Positions 42,440-50,411 of a stretch of 64,000 nucleotides of DNA are shown here, piece after piece. The translations under genes and the position numbers were made by a program. The DNA comes from Piscinibacter defluvii. GTDB lineage: Bacteria > Pseudomonadota > Gammaproteobacteria > Burkholderiales > Burkholderiaceae_C. Positions within the stretch are counted from its first letter, which is position 1, and every line of letters begins with the position of its first letter. The stretch spans positions 496,001-560,000 of the forward strand of contig NZ_RCHJ01000003.1 of assembly GCF_004011805.1 (NCBI RefSeq). Reading direction: 5' to 3'. Below the pieces are notes generated by a model. That model ran no database searches. It saw nothing but the letters and a program-made list of their open reading frames with translations, and was not told the origin of the DNA.

Positions 42440-42487
42440 CGTGGGGCGATGGCCCCACGGGGTGACGAATGCCGGCTGAGAGCCGGC
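42440..42487 (-). repeat. Tandem perfect stem-loops in the leader of the 180-residue gene
   Basis: CGTGGGGC/GCCCCACG (42440-42459, 8 bp, loop GATG) and GCCGGCT/AGCCGGC (42471-42487, 7 bp, loop GAG). They lie 38-85 bases upstream of the ATG at 42402, inside the 456-base divergent gap 42403-42858. The rest of that gap shows no supported gene and no clear promoter. Confidence 0.55.
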
Positions 42488-42858
42488 GGCTGACTTCAAG
42501 GGCTGGCTGGACGCGACGCATGCCGCGTGATCGGGATGCCAGCGACCGATCGAAGCGCGCGTTGCAGCCGTTGGCCACACGAGGCCCGTGCAATCAACGG
42601 CTCGAAAGCGCGCTCAGGGTGCGAAGCGGTCGAGACGCCCGCATGCGCACGAGGATCAACAGGGCTTGCCAAGGTGGACGCAGGGCCAGCTGCTGCGTGT
42701 GCGAAAGGTAGCGACGCGAGCCTCGGTGGTCAACGGGGTTGTGGCCGTGTGGCGCGGGCTGATGGCGAAACCACCGCCGCCGCGCGGCCGTTTCGCGTGG
42801 CGGTGGGCGCCGACCGCGGCGAACACTGTTGCCAGCGCGTCCTTTGCGGGAGAGGCCC

Positions 42859-43653
42859 ATGCACAACGATGTCCTGCCGACGACCACCAGCCTGCAGATC
42901 GTGCGGGTGGACCAGGGTGGCGTGAACGAGCGCATCCTCGCGCGCGAGGCCAAGGTCGACTACCGGCGTGTCGAGGCGGCGAGCGTGAAGATGCCGGCCT
43001 GCTTCACCAGCGCCGAGGGCAAGCGCCTGTTCGTGCGCATGTTCGCGACGCTGCAGCTCAACGCGCACTTCATCTCGGTGATCGCACGCACGCGCCTGGA
43101 CCCCGAGGACGTTGCGCGCGTCGAGACCGCGCTGCGCGAGCGCCTGGATGCCGTTTCCGCAGCGCTCGACCGCGCCATCGACGGCGCCGAAGCGCTCTTC
43201 AAGGCGCACGGGATCACGCGGGTGGCAACCTACGACACCCGAGCGCTGGAGATCGAGGTGGGCGTGCTGTCGTCGAGCGGCCGGCGCTACCTGGAACTGC
43301 TCGGCAAACTCGACCAGCTGATGCCCTTGCTGCAGACGCTGGAGATCCACGAGGTCATCACGACGCGCGAGGTCGACAAGCAGCGCGCGCTGGTGAAGCG
43401 CCAGGTGCGCGGCGTCGCCACCGCGGCGCGCAACTTCGCGTCGGGCCTGCGGCGGCGCATGAACGCACCGGAGGTCGAGATCGAGGGGCAGGGTGATTCG
43501 GTCGAAGAGACGACACCCGATGGCGCGAGTGTCTTGACCGGCGAGGACGCGACGATCTCCGCCTTGCCGCCCGCCGAGCCGGTGGCCGAGGCTGGCGCAT
43601 CTGGCGACGGCGAGAACGATGAAACCCCGGCGCCGCGAGTCGCCACCGCGTAG
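42859..43653 (+). CDS. DUF1845/AcaB-like ICE protein
   Basis: 264 residues from ATG 42859 (GGGAGAGG upstream; an in-frame ATG 10 codons earlier has none). Largely helical: VKMPACFTSAEGKRLFVRMFATLQLNAHFISVIARTRLDPEDVARVE, then LEIEVGVLSSSGRRYLELLGKLDQLMPLLQTLEIHEVI. A Glu/Ala/Pro-rich tail of about 55 residues follows. The ordered part resembles the DUF1845 (PFL_4669/AcaB) proteins encoded on many ICEs, which are linked with control of the element, but the match is from memory. It is divergent from the 41860-42402 gene. Confidence 0.6.
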   Translation: MHNDVLPTTTSLQIVRVDQGGVNERILAREAKVDYRRVEAASVKMPACFTSAEGKRLFVRMFATLQLNAHFISVIARTRLDPEDVARVETALRERLDAVSAALDRAIDGAEALFKAHGITRVATYDTRALEIEVGVLSSSGRRYLELLGKLDQLMPLLQTLEIHEVITTREVDKQRALVKRQVRGVATAARNFASGLRRRMNAPEVEIEGQGDSVEETTPDGASVLTGEDATISALPPAEPVAEAGASGDGENDETPAPRVATA

Positions 43654-43899
43654 CGCCCGCGCAAGGCCGCCGTTTCGCAGGTGCGTGCTTCGCTCGACGT
43701 GCGTTCACTGATCGCCGGCGCTACGGTCTCACACAGGCGTATGGCGGCTCCACGGGTCGCAGCGCTTCTCCCATCGAAGGTCGATGGCGTCGCAGTCGAC
43801 ACCTGCCTTGATTCCGCTTGAGGCGACCAGCGGCAACGCTGGCATCCCGCCATCAGCAACCACCCCTTTCAGGGCCGGGTATCAGCGCCGGTCCGCACG

Positions 43900-43928
43900 A
43901 ACCGCCAGTTGGGAACGCACCGGCGGTT
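43900..43928. promoter_or_regulatory. Inverted repeat upstream of alpA
   Basis: AACCGCC and GGCGGTT, perfect 7-bp arms 15 bases apart, 115 bases before the AlpA-like start. Possibly an operator or a recombination directionality factor site. The gap 43654-44042 (389 bases) otherwise shows no gene I can support. Confidence 0.35.
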
Positions 43929-44042
43929 GACCTGGAGTCTTCGCGTTCCTTTCCGCAGCGATCCGACCGTGACCCTTCGCTGCCGCAACGAGCTGGTCAT
44001 GCCTTCCGGCGGAGCCGTCCGCCGCGGAGACCGAACTTGCCC

Positions 44043-44312
44043 ATGCGAACAACCTTGCCCGGCAGCGCCGCCGCTGCCACGCCCTTGCGCGCGACCGAGT
44101 CCGGCGCGGCCAGCAACCCCTCACCCTGCTTGCCCGACACGGGTTTCCTGCGCCAACGTCAGGTGCTCGCGTTCGTGCCGATCTCGAAGTCCACGCTGTG
44201 GCGTCAGGTCCGTGCGCGCTCGTTTCCGAGCCCGGTGAAGCTGTCGGCAGGGGTCACTGCCTGGCGTGCCGAGGATGTGCGGCGCTGGATCACCGAGCAG
44301 GGCGGCAACTAG
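44043..44312 (+). CDS. AlpA-family excisionase/regulator
   Basis: 89 residues. C-terminal MerR-like winged helix of the AlpA type: GFLRQRQVLAFVPISKSTLWRQVRARSFPSPVKLSAGVTAWRAEDVRRWI, with the characteristic W-R-x-V and AWR-x-xDVxxW motifs. AlpA proteins act as excisionases or activators of integrase genes in ICEs and prophages, and usually lie near an end of the element. Start at ATG 44043 is the last good one; longer in-frame reading upstream is possible. It shares a CTAG stop overlap with the convergent ACT gene. Confidence 0.8.
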   Translation: MRTTLPGSAAAATPLRATESGAASNPSPCLPDTGFLRQRQVLAFVPISKSTLWRQVRARSFPSPVKLSAGVTAWRAEDVRRWITEQGGN

Positions 44313-44731
44313 GCGGCGGGCCCCGCAGGGGACCGCGGCGGCGCCGAAATCGACGCCAGCACCTTCAGTGCCTGCTGCGAGTGACGCGTCGGCACGAACA
44401 GGTGATCGTGGTGGTAGCCCGCGACGACGTTGCAGGGGATGTCGGCGTCGGCCAGCCGGCCGGCCAGCGTCGCGATGAAACCCACGGCGTCGAGTGCCGA
44501 GTGCACCGTGAGGGTGATCAGGTGCGACTCGAAGACATAGGGCACGGCCGAGTCGTCCGCCTGGGCTTTCTCGACGATCGCGGTCACCCCCTCGGCTTCA
44601 CGAAAAGTGCATATCGGCTCCAGGCCGGGTGGAATGCAGAAGTCCGGAAAACTGCAGTAGACGAAGGTCTCGGGGTGCAACTGCGGGGCCATCTCGCGCC
44701 GCAGGGTATCGAGGTCGCGTTCGCCACTCAT
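44309..44731 (-). CDS. ACT-domain protein
   Basis: 140 residues with two ACT-like beta-alpha-beta units: FVYCSFPDF ... ICTFREAEGVTAIVEKAQADD and VPYVFESHLITLTVHSALDAVGFIATLAGRLADADIPCNVVAGYHHDHLFVP. The second has the ligand-binding-loop pattern of the CASTOR/ACT_7-type small amino-acid sensors. No enzyme domain is attached, so it may sense an amino acid. It is divergent from the desaturase-transporter operon and shares its control region. Confidence 0.8.
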   Translation of the reverse strand: MSGERDLDTLRREMAPQLHPETFVYCSFPDFCIPPGLEPICTFREAEGVTAIVEKAQADDSAVPYVFESHLITLTVHSALDAVGFIATLAGRLADADIPCNVVAGYHHDHLFVPTRHSQQALKVLASISAPPRSPAGPAA

Positions 44732-44818
44732 CCGAGGCTCTCCTTGCGTGTGTGGGAAGGCTGGTTTCTGTAACTGATTATGAGGACTCGGCGAGGTATC
44801 TCGCGGCTCGACGTTGCG

Positions 44819-44858
44819 GTTTAGCGAAGCTCACCGAGCGCCAAAGTTGCTAAACGCC
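44819..44858. promoter_or_regulatory. Inverted repeat with CTAAACGCC motif upstream of desaturase and ACT genes
   Basis: GTTTAGC (44819-44825) and GCTAAAC (44849-44855) are perfect inverted arms 23 bases apart, and the second runs into CTAAACGCC (44850-44858). The same 9-mer occurs at 48158-48166 upstream of the lysR gene. Together with the LysR-type regulator encoded at the far end of the operon, this is a likely binding site for it. The remainder of the 247-base gap has no gene. Confidence 0.45.
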
Positions 44859-44978
44859 CTCCGCGTGGCGCGGTGCGCTGCTAGCGTCGATACCCGGGCC
44901 GTTGCAGAAGCGTTTTGGCTGGCGCGAAGCTGGTGAGACGCATCGATGCGATGCCGCTCGGGGAAGGAGTTTCCGGAC

Positions 44979-45923
44979 ATGTTGACGCATTCGGAAGTCC
45001 TCGGGGACCAGTCGGCGTTGCGCGCGCAGCTGCATGGCGACGGCGACGCGCACCGCGAGCTGCTGCGGCTGAACTGGGCGCGGCCGCTCGGCGACATTGC
45101 CTTCGATTGGGTCGCCATCCTGGCCGCGACGGCGGCGGTGGCCTGGATCGGGTTGGAGACACTGCCGTTGGCGCTGATCGTCGTCGCCAATCGGCAGCGC
45201 GCCTTGGGAAACATCCTGCATGACGCGGGGCATCGCAATCTCTGCCGAACGCTGCGCGTGAACGATGCCGTCGCGGGTCTGCTCGTCGCGCCGCTTGTGT
45301 TCGCATCGCTGGAAAGCTATCGAGCGGACCACTTCAAGCACCACATGCAACTTGGTTCGACAGGCGGCGATCCCGACCTGATCGATCCGCCGGGGACACC
45401 GCCGCGCTATTGGCTGGCGAGCTACCTGCGGCAGGTCTTCTCGCTGCGTGCTTGGTGGGGGAACTTCCTCGGGCACCTTGGGGCCGCGGGCGTGTCGTGG
45501 ACGGGTCGATGCGGCATCGTGGCCTGGTGGCTCGGGGCGCTGGTACTGCTGCTCGAGTTCACCAGCGCGGATTTCACGCTGACGTTCATCGGGCTGTGGC
45601 TGCTGGCGCGGGCGACAGTCTTTCATCTGATCACGACACTGCGCGAGATGTGCGACCACTTCGGGCTGCGGCCGGGCGGCATCCTCAGCTTCACACGCGA
45701 CATGGCCGTGCGCGGCCCGGCTCGCTGGCTGATCCACCCGCGCAACAACGGCTACCACCTGACCCATCACCTGCTGCCGGCGGTCCCCTACTACCGTCTG
45801 CCACAAGCGCATGCACTCTTCCGGCGCCTGCCTGCGTACCGGAAGCATGGAACGGTCTGCGACGCGTACTTCGCTGGTTCCGCCGCGGTCGTGCGGGCCT
45901 GGGAGCGGGAGGCCAGATCATGA
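44979..45923 (+). CDS. Membrane fatty-acid-desaturase family protein
   Basis: 314 residues from ATG 44979 (AAGGAG 9 bases upstream). The three His boxes of the family are present: HDAGH (box I), HFKHH (box II) and HLTHH (box III), binding a di-iron site. Hydrophobic segments (VAILAATAAVAWIGL, VAGLLVAPLVFASL, TGRCGIVAWWLGALVLLL, LTFIGLWLLARATVFHL) place it in the inner membrane. The substrate cannot be read: desaturases, hydroxylases and related oxygenases share the fold. Translationally coupled (ATGA) to the transporter gene. Confidence 0.85.
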   Translation: MLTHSEVLGDQSALRAQLHGDGDAHRELLRLNWARPLGDIAFDWVAILAATAAVAWIGLETLPLALIVVANRQRALGNILHDAGHRNLCRTLRVNDAVAGLLVAPLVFASLESYRADHFKHHMQLGSTGGDPDLIDPPGTPPRYWLASYLRQVFSLRAWWGNFLGHLGAAGVSWTGRCGIVAWWLGALVLLLEFTSADFTLTFIGLWLLARATVFHLITTLREMCDHFGLRPGGILSFTRDMAVRGPARWLIHPRNNGYHLTHHLLPAVPYYRLPQAHALFRRLPAYRKHGTVCDAYFAGSAAVVRAWEREARS

Positions 45924-47188
45924 CGACGCGGGTGCTTGGCGTGCTGCAACTGGCGGCCCTTCTGGTCTCGGCCAGCTACGGCATCGGCTTCTTGTTCGGG
46001 TCGGGCGAGATGGCGCTGTCACACGGCATGGCGGGCGGTCTGTACGGTGTGGCGACCGCGCTGGGCATGCTTGCGCTTGCGACTTTCGCGGGCAGGTTGT
46101 GGAAGCTCGGCGTACCGGTCTGGGAACTGTTCGGGCAGGCCTTCGGCCAGCCGATCCAGCGCGCCGTCGCGTTACTGTCCCTGGTCTGGATGAGCGGTGT
46201 CCTGGCGGCCCAGATCGCGGGTGGCGTCGCCATTGCGCGAGTGATCGGCCTGCCGGGGTACTTGTCCCAGGCGCTGGTGCTGGCGCTGATCCTCGGCGCA
46301 TCCAGGCTCGACCTGCGTGTCGCATCGCGCCTCTTCGTCGCCTGCCTGCTGGCGAGCGCGCTGGTGCTGCTGTACGCGCTGGCTGACGCGGGCGGCCTGA
46401 CGCTGTACGCGCAGGCGGCACCACGGTTCGTGAGCGACCTCGGCGGGTTCGGCACGTCGCGGCTGGTGTCCATCGTGATGGCGGTCGGGCTGCTCGTGTG
46501 CCTGGGCGCGGACTACCACCAGTTCGTGCTGGCCGCGCGCCGTCCGCTGGTCGCTGCCGCAGGCTGCACGCTCGCCGGCGTCATCCTGATCGCCGTCGCC
46601 TTCCTGCCGCCGGCCCTGGTGCTGGCGCTGCGGGGCTCGGGCGAACTGGACGGGCTGACGGACGCGAAACAGGTGATCCCGTTTGCGCTGGGACGCGCGG
46701 CGGATGGGCTGTGGCCGGGATCGCAAGCATTGCTGCTTGCCGCGCTGTCGACGGCGGCGCTGGGTTCGGGCGCGGCGATCGTGCGTGCCATGGCCAGCGC
46801 GATGGCGGCTGCGGTGCCCGGCGCGCGCGATACGAACCACGTGGGCTGGTCAATGGCCGCGCTCGCCGCGGGCGGCCTGCTGGCCGCGCGCGGGCAGGGC
46901 ATTGTCGAGACCATGGTGTCGGTGAACGTGGTCTACCTCGCCAGCGTCGGTTGGCTCTTCGTGCTGCTGTTGCGCGGAGCGACCCTTCCAGCGGGCCATG
47001 CAGGCCTCGTGATGGGATCTGGATTGGCCGCGTCGGGGGCTGTCTACCTGGCAGGATGGACGGGCTGGATCAAGGGCGACGCCGACACCGTGTCGCTGAT
47101 CGGAGGACTCGGTGTGTCAGCCGTCGTGGGCCTGATCTGCGTGATGGGTGGGCCCAGGTCAATCGGCGTCGGTGGCCTTCGGCGCTGA
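45920..47188 (+). CDS. LeuT-fold/sodium:solute-symporter-like transporter
   Basis: 422 residues with about 11-12 hydrophobic segments, no signal peptide. The first helix contains a GxGxxFGSGE-type break (ASYGIGFLFGSGEMALSHG), as in APC/SSS-type LeuT-fold carriers, with a second cluster ALSTAALGSGAAIVRAMASAMAA. The substrate is unknown; the coupled desaturase-like enzyme and the ArgP-type regulator suggest a small polar metabolite, possibly an amino-acid derivative (inference). Its end overlaps the convergent lysR gene by 30 bases. Confidence 0.7.
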   Translation: MTTRVLGVLQLAALLVSASYGIGFLFGSGEMALSHGMAGGLYGVATALGMLALATFAGRLWKLGVPVWELFGQAFGQPIQRAVALLSLVWMSGVLAAQIAGGVAIARVIGLPGYLSQALVLALILGASRLDLRVASRLFVACLLASALVLLYALADAGGLTLYAQAAPRFVSDLGGFGTSRLVSIVMAVGLLVCLGADYHQFVLAARRPLVAAAGCTLAGVILIAVAFLPPALVLALRGSGELDGLTDAKQVIPFALGRAADGLWPGSQALLLAALSTAALGSGAAIVRAMASAMAAAVPGARDTNHVGWSMAALAAGGLLAARGQGIVETMVSVNVVYLASVGWLFVLLLRGATLPAGHAGLVMGSGLAASGAVYLAGWTGWIKGDADTVSLIGGLGVSAVVGLICVMGGPRSIGVGGLRR

Positions 47189-48112
47189 CGCTGCCGCCTC
47201 AGTCGGCCCCTGCGCCGCGCGCGGCAGCAGTTGGGCGTGCGCATGGCCGACGACGAGGTTCGTGATCTCGCGCGACAGAGGCGGCTCCAGTTCCCAGTGA
47301 TGCCAGTGAAGGTTGACGAGCACCGGTTCATCGGGTGCGAGGTCGACGAGTTCGCCGCGCCCGGCTGCCGCGGCGGCCTGCAGGCTCGGCACCAACCCAT
47401 AGCCGATCCCGGCGGCAACACCCTCCATCAGGATCATCGGCGAGGGCAGGTAGTGGCGCGGGTAACGCTCCACGGCGAAGCCGAAGCGCCGCTTCAGGAA
47501 GTCGTCGTGCAGTGAATCCTTCCGGTTGAACAGGATCGCCGGCGCGACGAGCACCGCCTGCACGTTCAGGCCATTCGGAAAGTACTCCGCTGCAAAGGCC
47601 GGCGTGGCGTAACAGCGGTACTCCATCGCGCCGAGGCATTCGGCCAGAAAGCCGCCCGCGGGTTTGTCGTCGGTCGAGACGCAGCCGATGACCTCGCCAC
47701 GTGCAAGGCGCCCCGACGTGTGGTCCTGGTCGTCGGTGACGATCTCCAGCGCCACCTGCCTTCGCAGCAGCAACTCCCACAAGGCGCGCGGAAACCAGGT
47801 CGCGAGCGAGTCGGCATTGACCGCGATGGCTAGCGGCACGGGCAGATGCGGGCCGGCCTGGGGCTTGAGTTCGTTCAACGTCGCGCCCTCGAGCAGGCGC
47901 AGTGCCTTGACGTGGCGCAGCAGGACCTCGCCCGCAGCGGTCGGCACGACGGGCTTCTCGCGAACCAGCAGCACCGTCGTCAACGACTCCTCGAGGGCCT
48001 TGATGCGCTGTGACACCGCGCCGCGCGTGATGTTCAGCAATGCCGCGGCGCGTTCGAAGCTGTGTGCCTCGGCCACCGTCGCGAAGGTTTCCAGCTGATC
48101 GCGATCGAGCAT
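47159..48112 (-). CDS. LysR-family regulator, ArgP/IciA-like
   Basis: 317 residues. N-terminal wHTH (LDRDQLETFATVAEAHSFERAAALLNITRGAVSQRIKALEESL) and a periplasmic-binding-like effector domain with the ArgP-type stretch PLAIAVNADSLATWFPRAL and the QDHTSGRLARGEVIGCVSTD region. ArgP homologues (IciA group) respond to lysine/arginine and control exporters such as LysE. Here it converges with the transporter, and its own promoter region carries the CTAAACGCC motif shared with the desaturase promoter, so it probably controls that operon. Confidence 0.87.
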   Translation of the reverse strand: MLDRDQLETFATVAEAHSFERAAALLNITRGAVSQRIKALEESLTTVLLVREKPVVPTAAGEVLLRHVKALRLLEGATLNELKPQAGPHLPVPLAIAVNADSLATWFPRALWELLLRRQVALEIVTDDQDHTSGRLARGEVIGCVSTDDKPAGGFLAECLGAMEYRCYATPAFAAEYFPNGLNVQAVLVAPAILFNRKDSLHDDFLKRRFGFAVERYPRHYLPSPMILMEGVAAGIGYGLVPSLQAAAAAGRGELVDLAPDEPVLVNLHWHHWELEPPLSREITNLVVGHAHAQLLPRAAQGPTEAAASAPKATDAD

Positions 48113-48131
48113 TCTTCTTGCCCCCTGTTCA

Positions 48132-48166
48132 GCGTTTCTGCGTGCCGACGAAACTCCCTAAACGCC
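48132..48166. promoter_or_regulatory. GCGTTT/AAACGC dyad with CTAAACGCC upstream of lysR
   Basis: GCGTTT (48132-48137) and AAACGC (48160-48165) are inverted 22 bases apart, and CTAAACGCC occupies 48158-48166. Same spacing class as the dyad at 44819-44858. It lies 20-54 bases upstream of the lysR ATG, so autoregulation is plausible. The rest of the gap up to 48438 has no gene that I can support. Confidence 0.4.
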
Positions 48167-48438
48167 GATCGGCCGCGACGCGTTCAACCTAGCATTTCGA
48201 TACCGACGTTCCCATGGAGTGGCTCGTTGATATTGGCGCAGGAAACGGCGCGATGTGCGCGCTCGGGTTGCACCCGGTAACTAAACCGCTAATTGCTTGC
48301 CATTGGAGATTGATGGACAGCGGTCGCCGTTGAATGAGCCAGTGCCGATACCTCTGGCCGGGCCGCGTGGTTTTGGCTGTCCGCGGAGGGATCTCTTGGG
48401 AACGATGGACATGTTCGACAGCAGTCGGAGGGCATGCC

Positions 48439-49377
48439 ATGGAAGACGATGAACCAGGTTCCACGGGGGCCGCCGCGATACAGGCGGTGGCCATGCTGCG
48501 TGCGGTGATCGACGGCCGCACCTACGAATCAGTGGCCGCGGATTTCGGTATCACGCGCACCGCCGTGGAGCGGCGCGTCAAGGCGGTGGCGATCCGCCTG
48601 TGCAGGGAGGTGGGCATCGAGGGCATGAACGACGGTGCCACCGCTTTCGTGCGGCGCCTGCGCGAGCGGCGCGACGCCATCCTGCATGCCCTGGAGCGGT
48701 TCGAGCCTGCCGCGGGCCACGCTCCGAAAGGGGACCGGGTCGTGAGCGCGGACGAGATCGCCCGGGCGGTGTTGCGCATCCGCGGCCGCAGCGCCCAGCC
48801 CGCGCGCGACGTGGCCTTGTTCTACACGCTGTTCGTCACCGGCGCGCGCCCGCTGGAGATCGTGCGGCTGCGCGTGCGTGACTACCTGCAGGCCGGTGGT
48901 GAGGTACGCCGAGAGTCGGAACTGCCGGCGAGCGCCAGCATTTCCGGGAAGTCAAGACCGCTCTACTTCGCCAGCCGGAAGTTGGACGACGCGCTGGACG
49001 CCTACCTCGCGGAACGAGTGGCTCGGGGTCATGGCATCGCGGACGGCAACGCCTACCGCAGTCTTGATCCGGACAGCCCCTTGTTCCTGAGTGCGACGGG
49101 CGAGGGCTTTCGCATCACGCAGTACGGCGCCGAGGGTCGGCGGCGCTGCCTGTGCCGCCCCATCCTCGAGACGTACCGCAAGCTGTTCCGCTACGCGGAA
49201 CTGGAGTGGGCGACACCGCTGTCGATACGCCGCACGGTGGTGGCGCGCCTGTACGACCGCGGCGCCGACGAGGAGCAGGTCGGCCTGGTGCTGGGCATCA
49301 GCGAACGCAGCGCGGTGCGCGAGCAGTTTCCGCGTGCCCGACCCACCATGGCAAGCCTGGTGCAGGAACTGGTCTGA
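48439..49377 (+). CDS. HTH protein fused to a degenerate tyrosine-recombinase fold
   Basis: 312 residues from ATG 48439 (GGAGGG 7 bases upstream). Residues about 20-60 form an HTH (IDGRTYESVAADFGITRTAVERRVKAVAIRL). From about 110 the fold follows tyrosine recombinases: TGARPLEIVRLRVRDYL keeps the first catalytic Arg, and SGKSRPLYFASRKL keeps the Lys. In the C-terminal box, PLSIRRTVVARLYDRGADEEQVGLVLGISERSAVREQF keeps the second Arg but has Ser for the first His, Ile for the second His/Trp and Phe where the nucleophilic Tyr is expected. It is therefore unlikely to cut DNA and may instead bind DNA as a regulator. Confidence 0.75.
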   Translation: MEDDEPGSTGAAAIQAVAMLRAVIDGRTYESVAADFGITRTAVERRVKAVAIRLCREVGIEGMNDGATAFVRRLRERRDAILHALERFEPAAGHAPKGDRVVSADEIARAVLRIRGRSAQPARDVALFYTLFVTGARPLEIVRLRVRDYLQAGGEVRRESELPASASISGKSRPLYFASRKLDDALDAYLAERVARGHGIADGNAYRSLDPDSPLFLSATGEGFRITQYGAEGRRRCLCRPILETYRKLFRYAELEWATPLSIRRTVVARLYDRGADEEQVGLVLGISERSAVREQFPRARPTMASLVQELV

Positions 49378-49394
49378 GCGTTGCGTAGCGCTGC

Positions 49395-49739
49395 TTATCG
49401 GCGATTCGACGGGTTGCGGCCGACGTACACGACCACGGGCTTCCCGGCAAAGCCTGCCGGCGCGATCTGGTTCACATCGACGGACCTGCGGTCGAGCCCG
49501 TCGAAGGTCCACGAGAACTGCTTGGTGCCGCTGCGGAAGGTCACGCTCTCGCCATAGGCGACGTTGAGCCGGTCGGTGGACGCCAGGTCGACAACGCGGA
49601 CCGGCGCACCCTGCGCCGCCGGCTGCCCATAGATCGACTGGCCGTTCATGAACGTGTTGCCGCTGGCGGCGAAGCCCGCGAGGGGAAGCACGCTCAAGGC
49701 GGCAAGAGCGGCGGAGCGGAGTCGATGGGTCGATTGCAT
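49395..49739 (-). CDS. CzcE-family periplasmic metal-binding protein
   Basis: 114 residues, signal peptide ending near GFAASGN. The mature domain has the CzcE pattern: PVRVVDLASTDRLNVAYGESVTFRSGTKQFSWTFDGLDRRSVDVNQIAPAGF. CzcE in Cupriavidus binds copper and is induced with czc genes. It stands alone on the minus strand, divergent from nothing and 143 bases from the merR-type gene. Role as copper buffer is by family. Confidence 0.8.
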   Translation of the reverse strand: MQSTHRLRSAALAALSVLPLAGFAASGNTFMNGQSIYGQPAAQGAPVRVVDLASTDRLNVAYGESVTFRSGTKQFSWTFDGLDRRSVDVNQIAPAGFAGKPVVVYVGRNPSNRR

Positions 49740-49881
49740 GTTCAGTCCTTTCGATGTGGGAGGGGTGCCGGCGGCGCGCGATCACGCGCTGGGCTGGCAT
49801 CGAAAGGGACTGTAGAAACCGCTTTCCAACAGCCGCTGAACGGGAACATGACAGCTTCGTCATGTTCGACGCGGCAGGGGC

Positions 49882-50325
49882 TCAGTGCGTACCGCGGATG
49901 TGGCGATGCGGCGACGCGGAAGTCGACTGAGCGGCGGCGGTGTCGAGCTCGTTCAGGATGCCGCACTGCTCGATCGCATGCGGCGAGCCGCACCTCGCGC
50001 GCAGCGCCTTCAGATCCTTCTGCAGCGTCCGAAGTTCGCGGATGCGGTGGGTGACGTGCCCGATGTGCTCGTCGAGCAGTGCGTTGACCTCGCCGCAGTC
50101 CTGCGAGGGCGCATCGCGCAGCCGCAACAGCGTCCGGATCTCGTCCAGCGTCATGTCCAGGTTGCGGCAATGGCGGATGAACGCCAGCCGCTCGGCGTGG
50201 GCGGCCGTGTACACGCGGTAGTTGTTGTCGGCGCGCTGCGCCGCGGGGATCAGGCCCTCGCGCTCGTAGAAGCGGATGGTCTCGACCGCCGTGCCGGTCG
50301 ATTCGGCCAGGTCGCCGATGCGCAT
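49882..50325 (-). CDS. MerR-family Pb/Cd-responsive regulator (PbrR/CadR type)
   Basis: 147 residues. MerR HTH (MRIGDLAESTGTAVETIRFYEREGLIPAAQRADNNYRVY) and an effector region with three Cys in the positions of PbrR/CadR: DCGEVNALLDEHIGHV, RCGSPH and EQCGIL. The tail HRHIRGTH is His-containing, as in CadR. It is divergent from the P-type ATPase gene, whose promoter (50354-50384) has the long 19-base spacer that MerR proteins correct. Choice between Pb and Cd/Zn as main inducer cannot be made from sequence. Confidence 0.88.
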   Translation of the reverse strand: MRIGDLAESTGTAVETIRFYEREGLIPAAQRADNNYRVYTAAHAERLAFIRHCRNLDMTLDEIRTLLRLRDAPSQDCGEVNALLDEHIGHVTHRIRELRTLQKDLKALRARCGSPHAIEQCGILNELDTAAAQSTSASPHRHIRGTH

Positions 50326-50353
50326 CGTCTTTTTCCGTGGTGGATCGAGGGTC

Positions 50354-50384
50354 TTGACTCTACACCGACTTCAGGGTTTTCAAT
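50354..50384 (+). promoter_or_regulatory. MerR-type promoter/operator of the metal ATPase operon
   Basis: TTGACT and TTCAAT are separated by 19 bases, the over-long spacer typical of MerR-controlled promoters. An imperfect dyad (ACTCTACA ... TCAGGGT) sits in the spacer, similar in layout to pbrA/cadA promoters. It directs transcription of the ATPase, 28 bases before its GTG. Confidence 0.7.
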
Positions 50385-50411
50385 GGAAGCCATGAGTCAA
50401 GGAACGCACCC

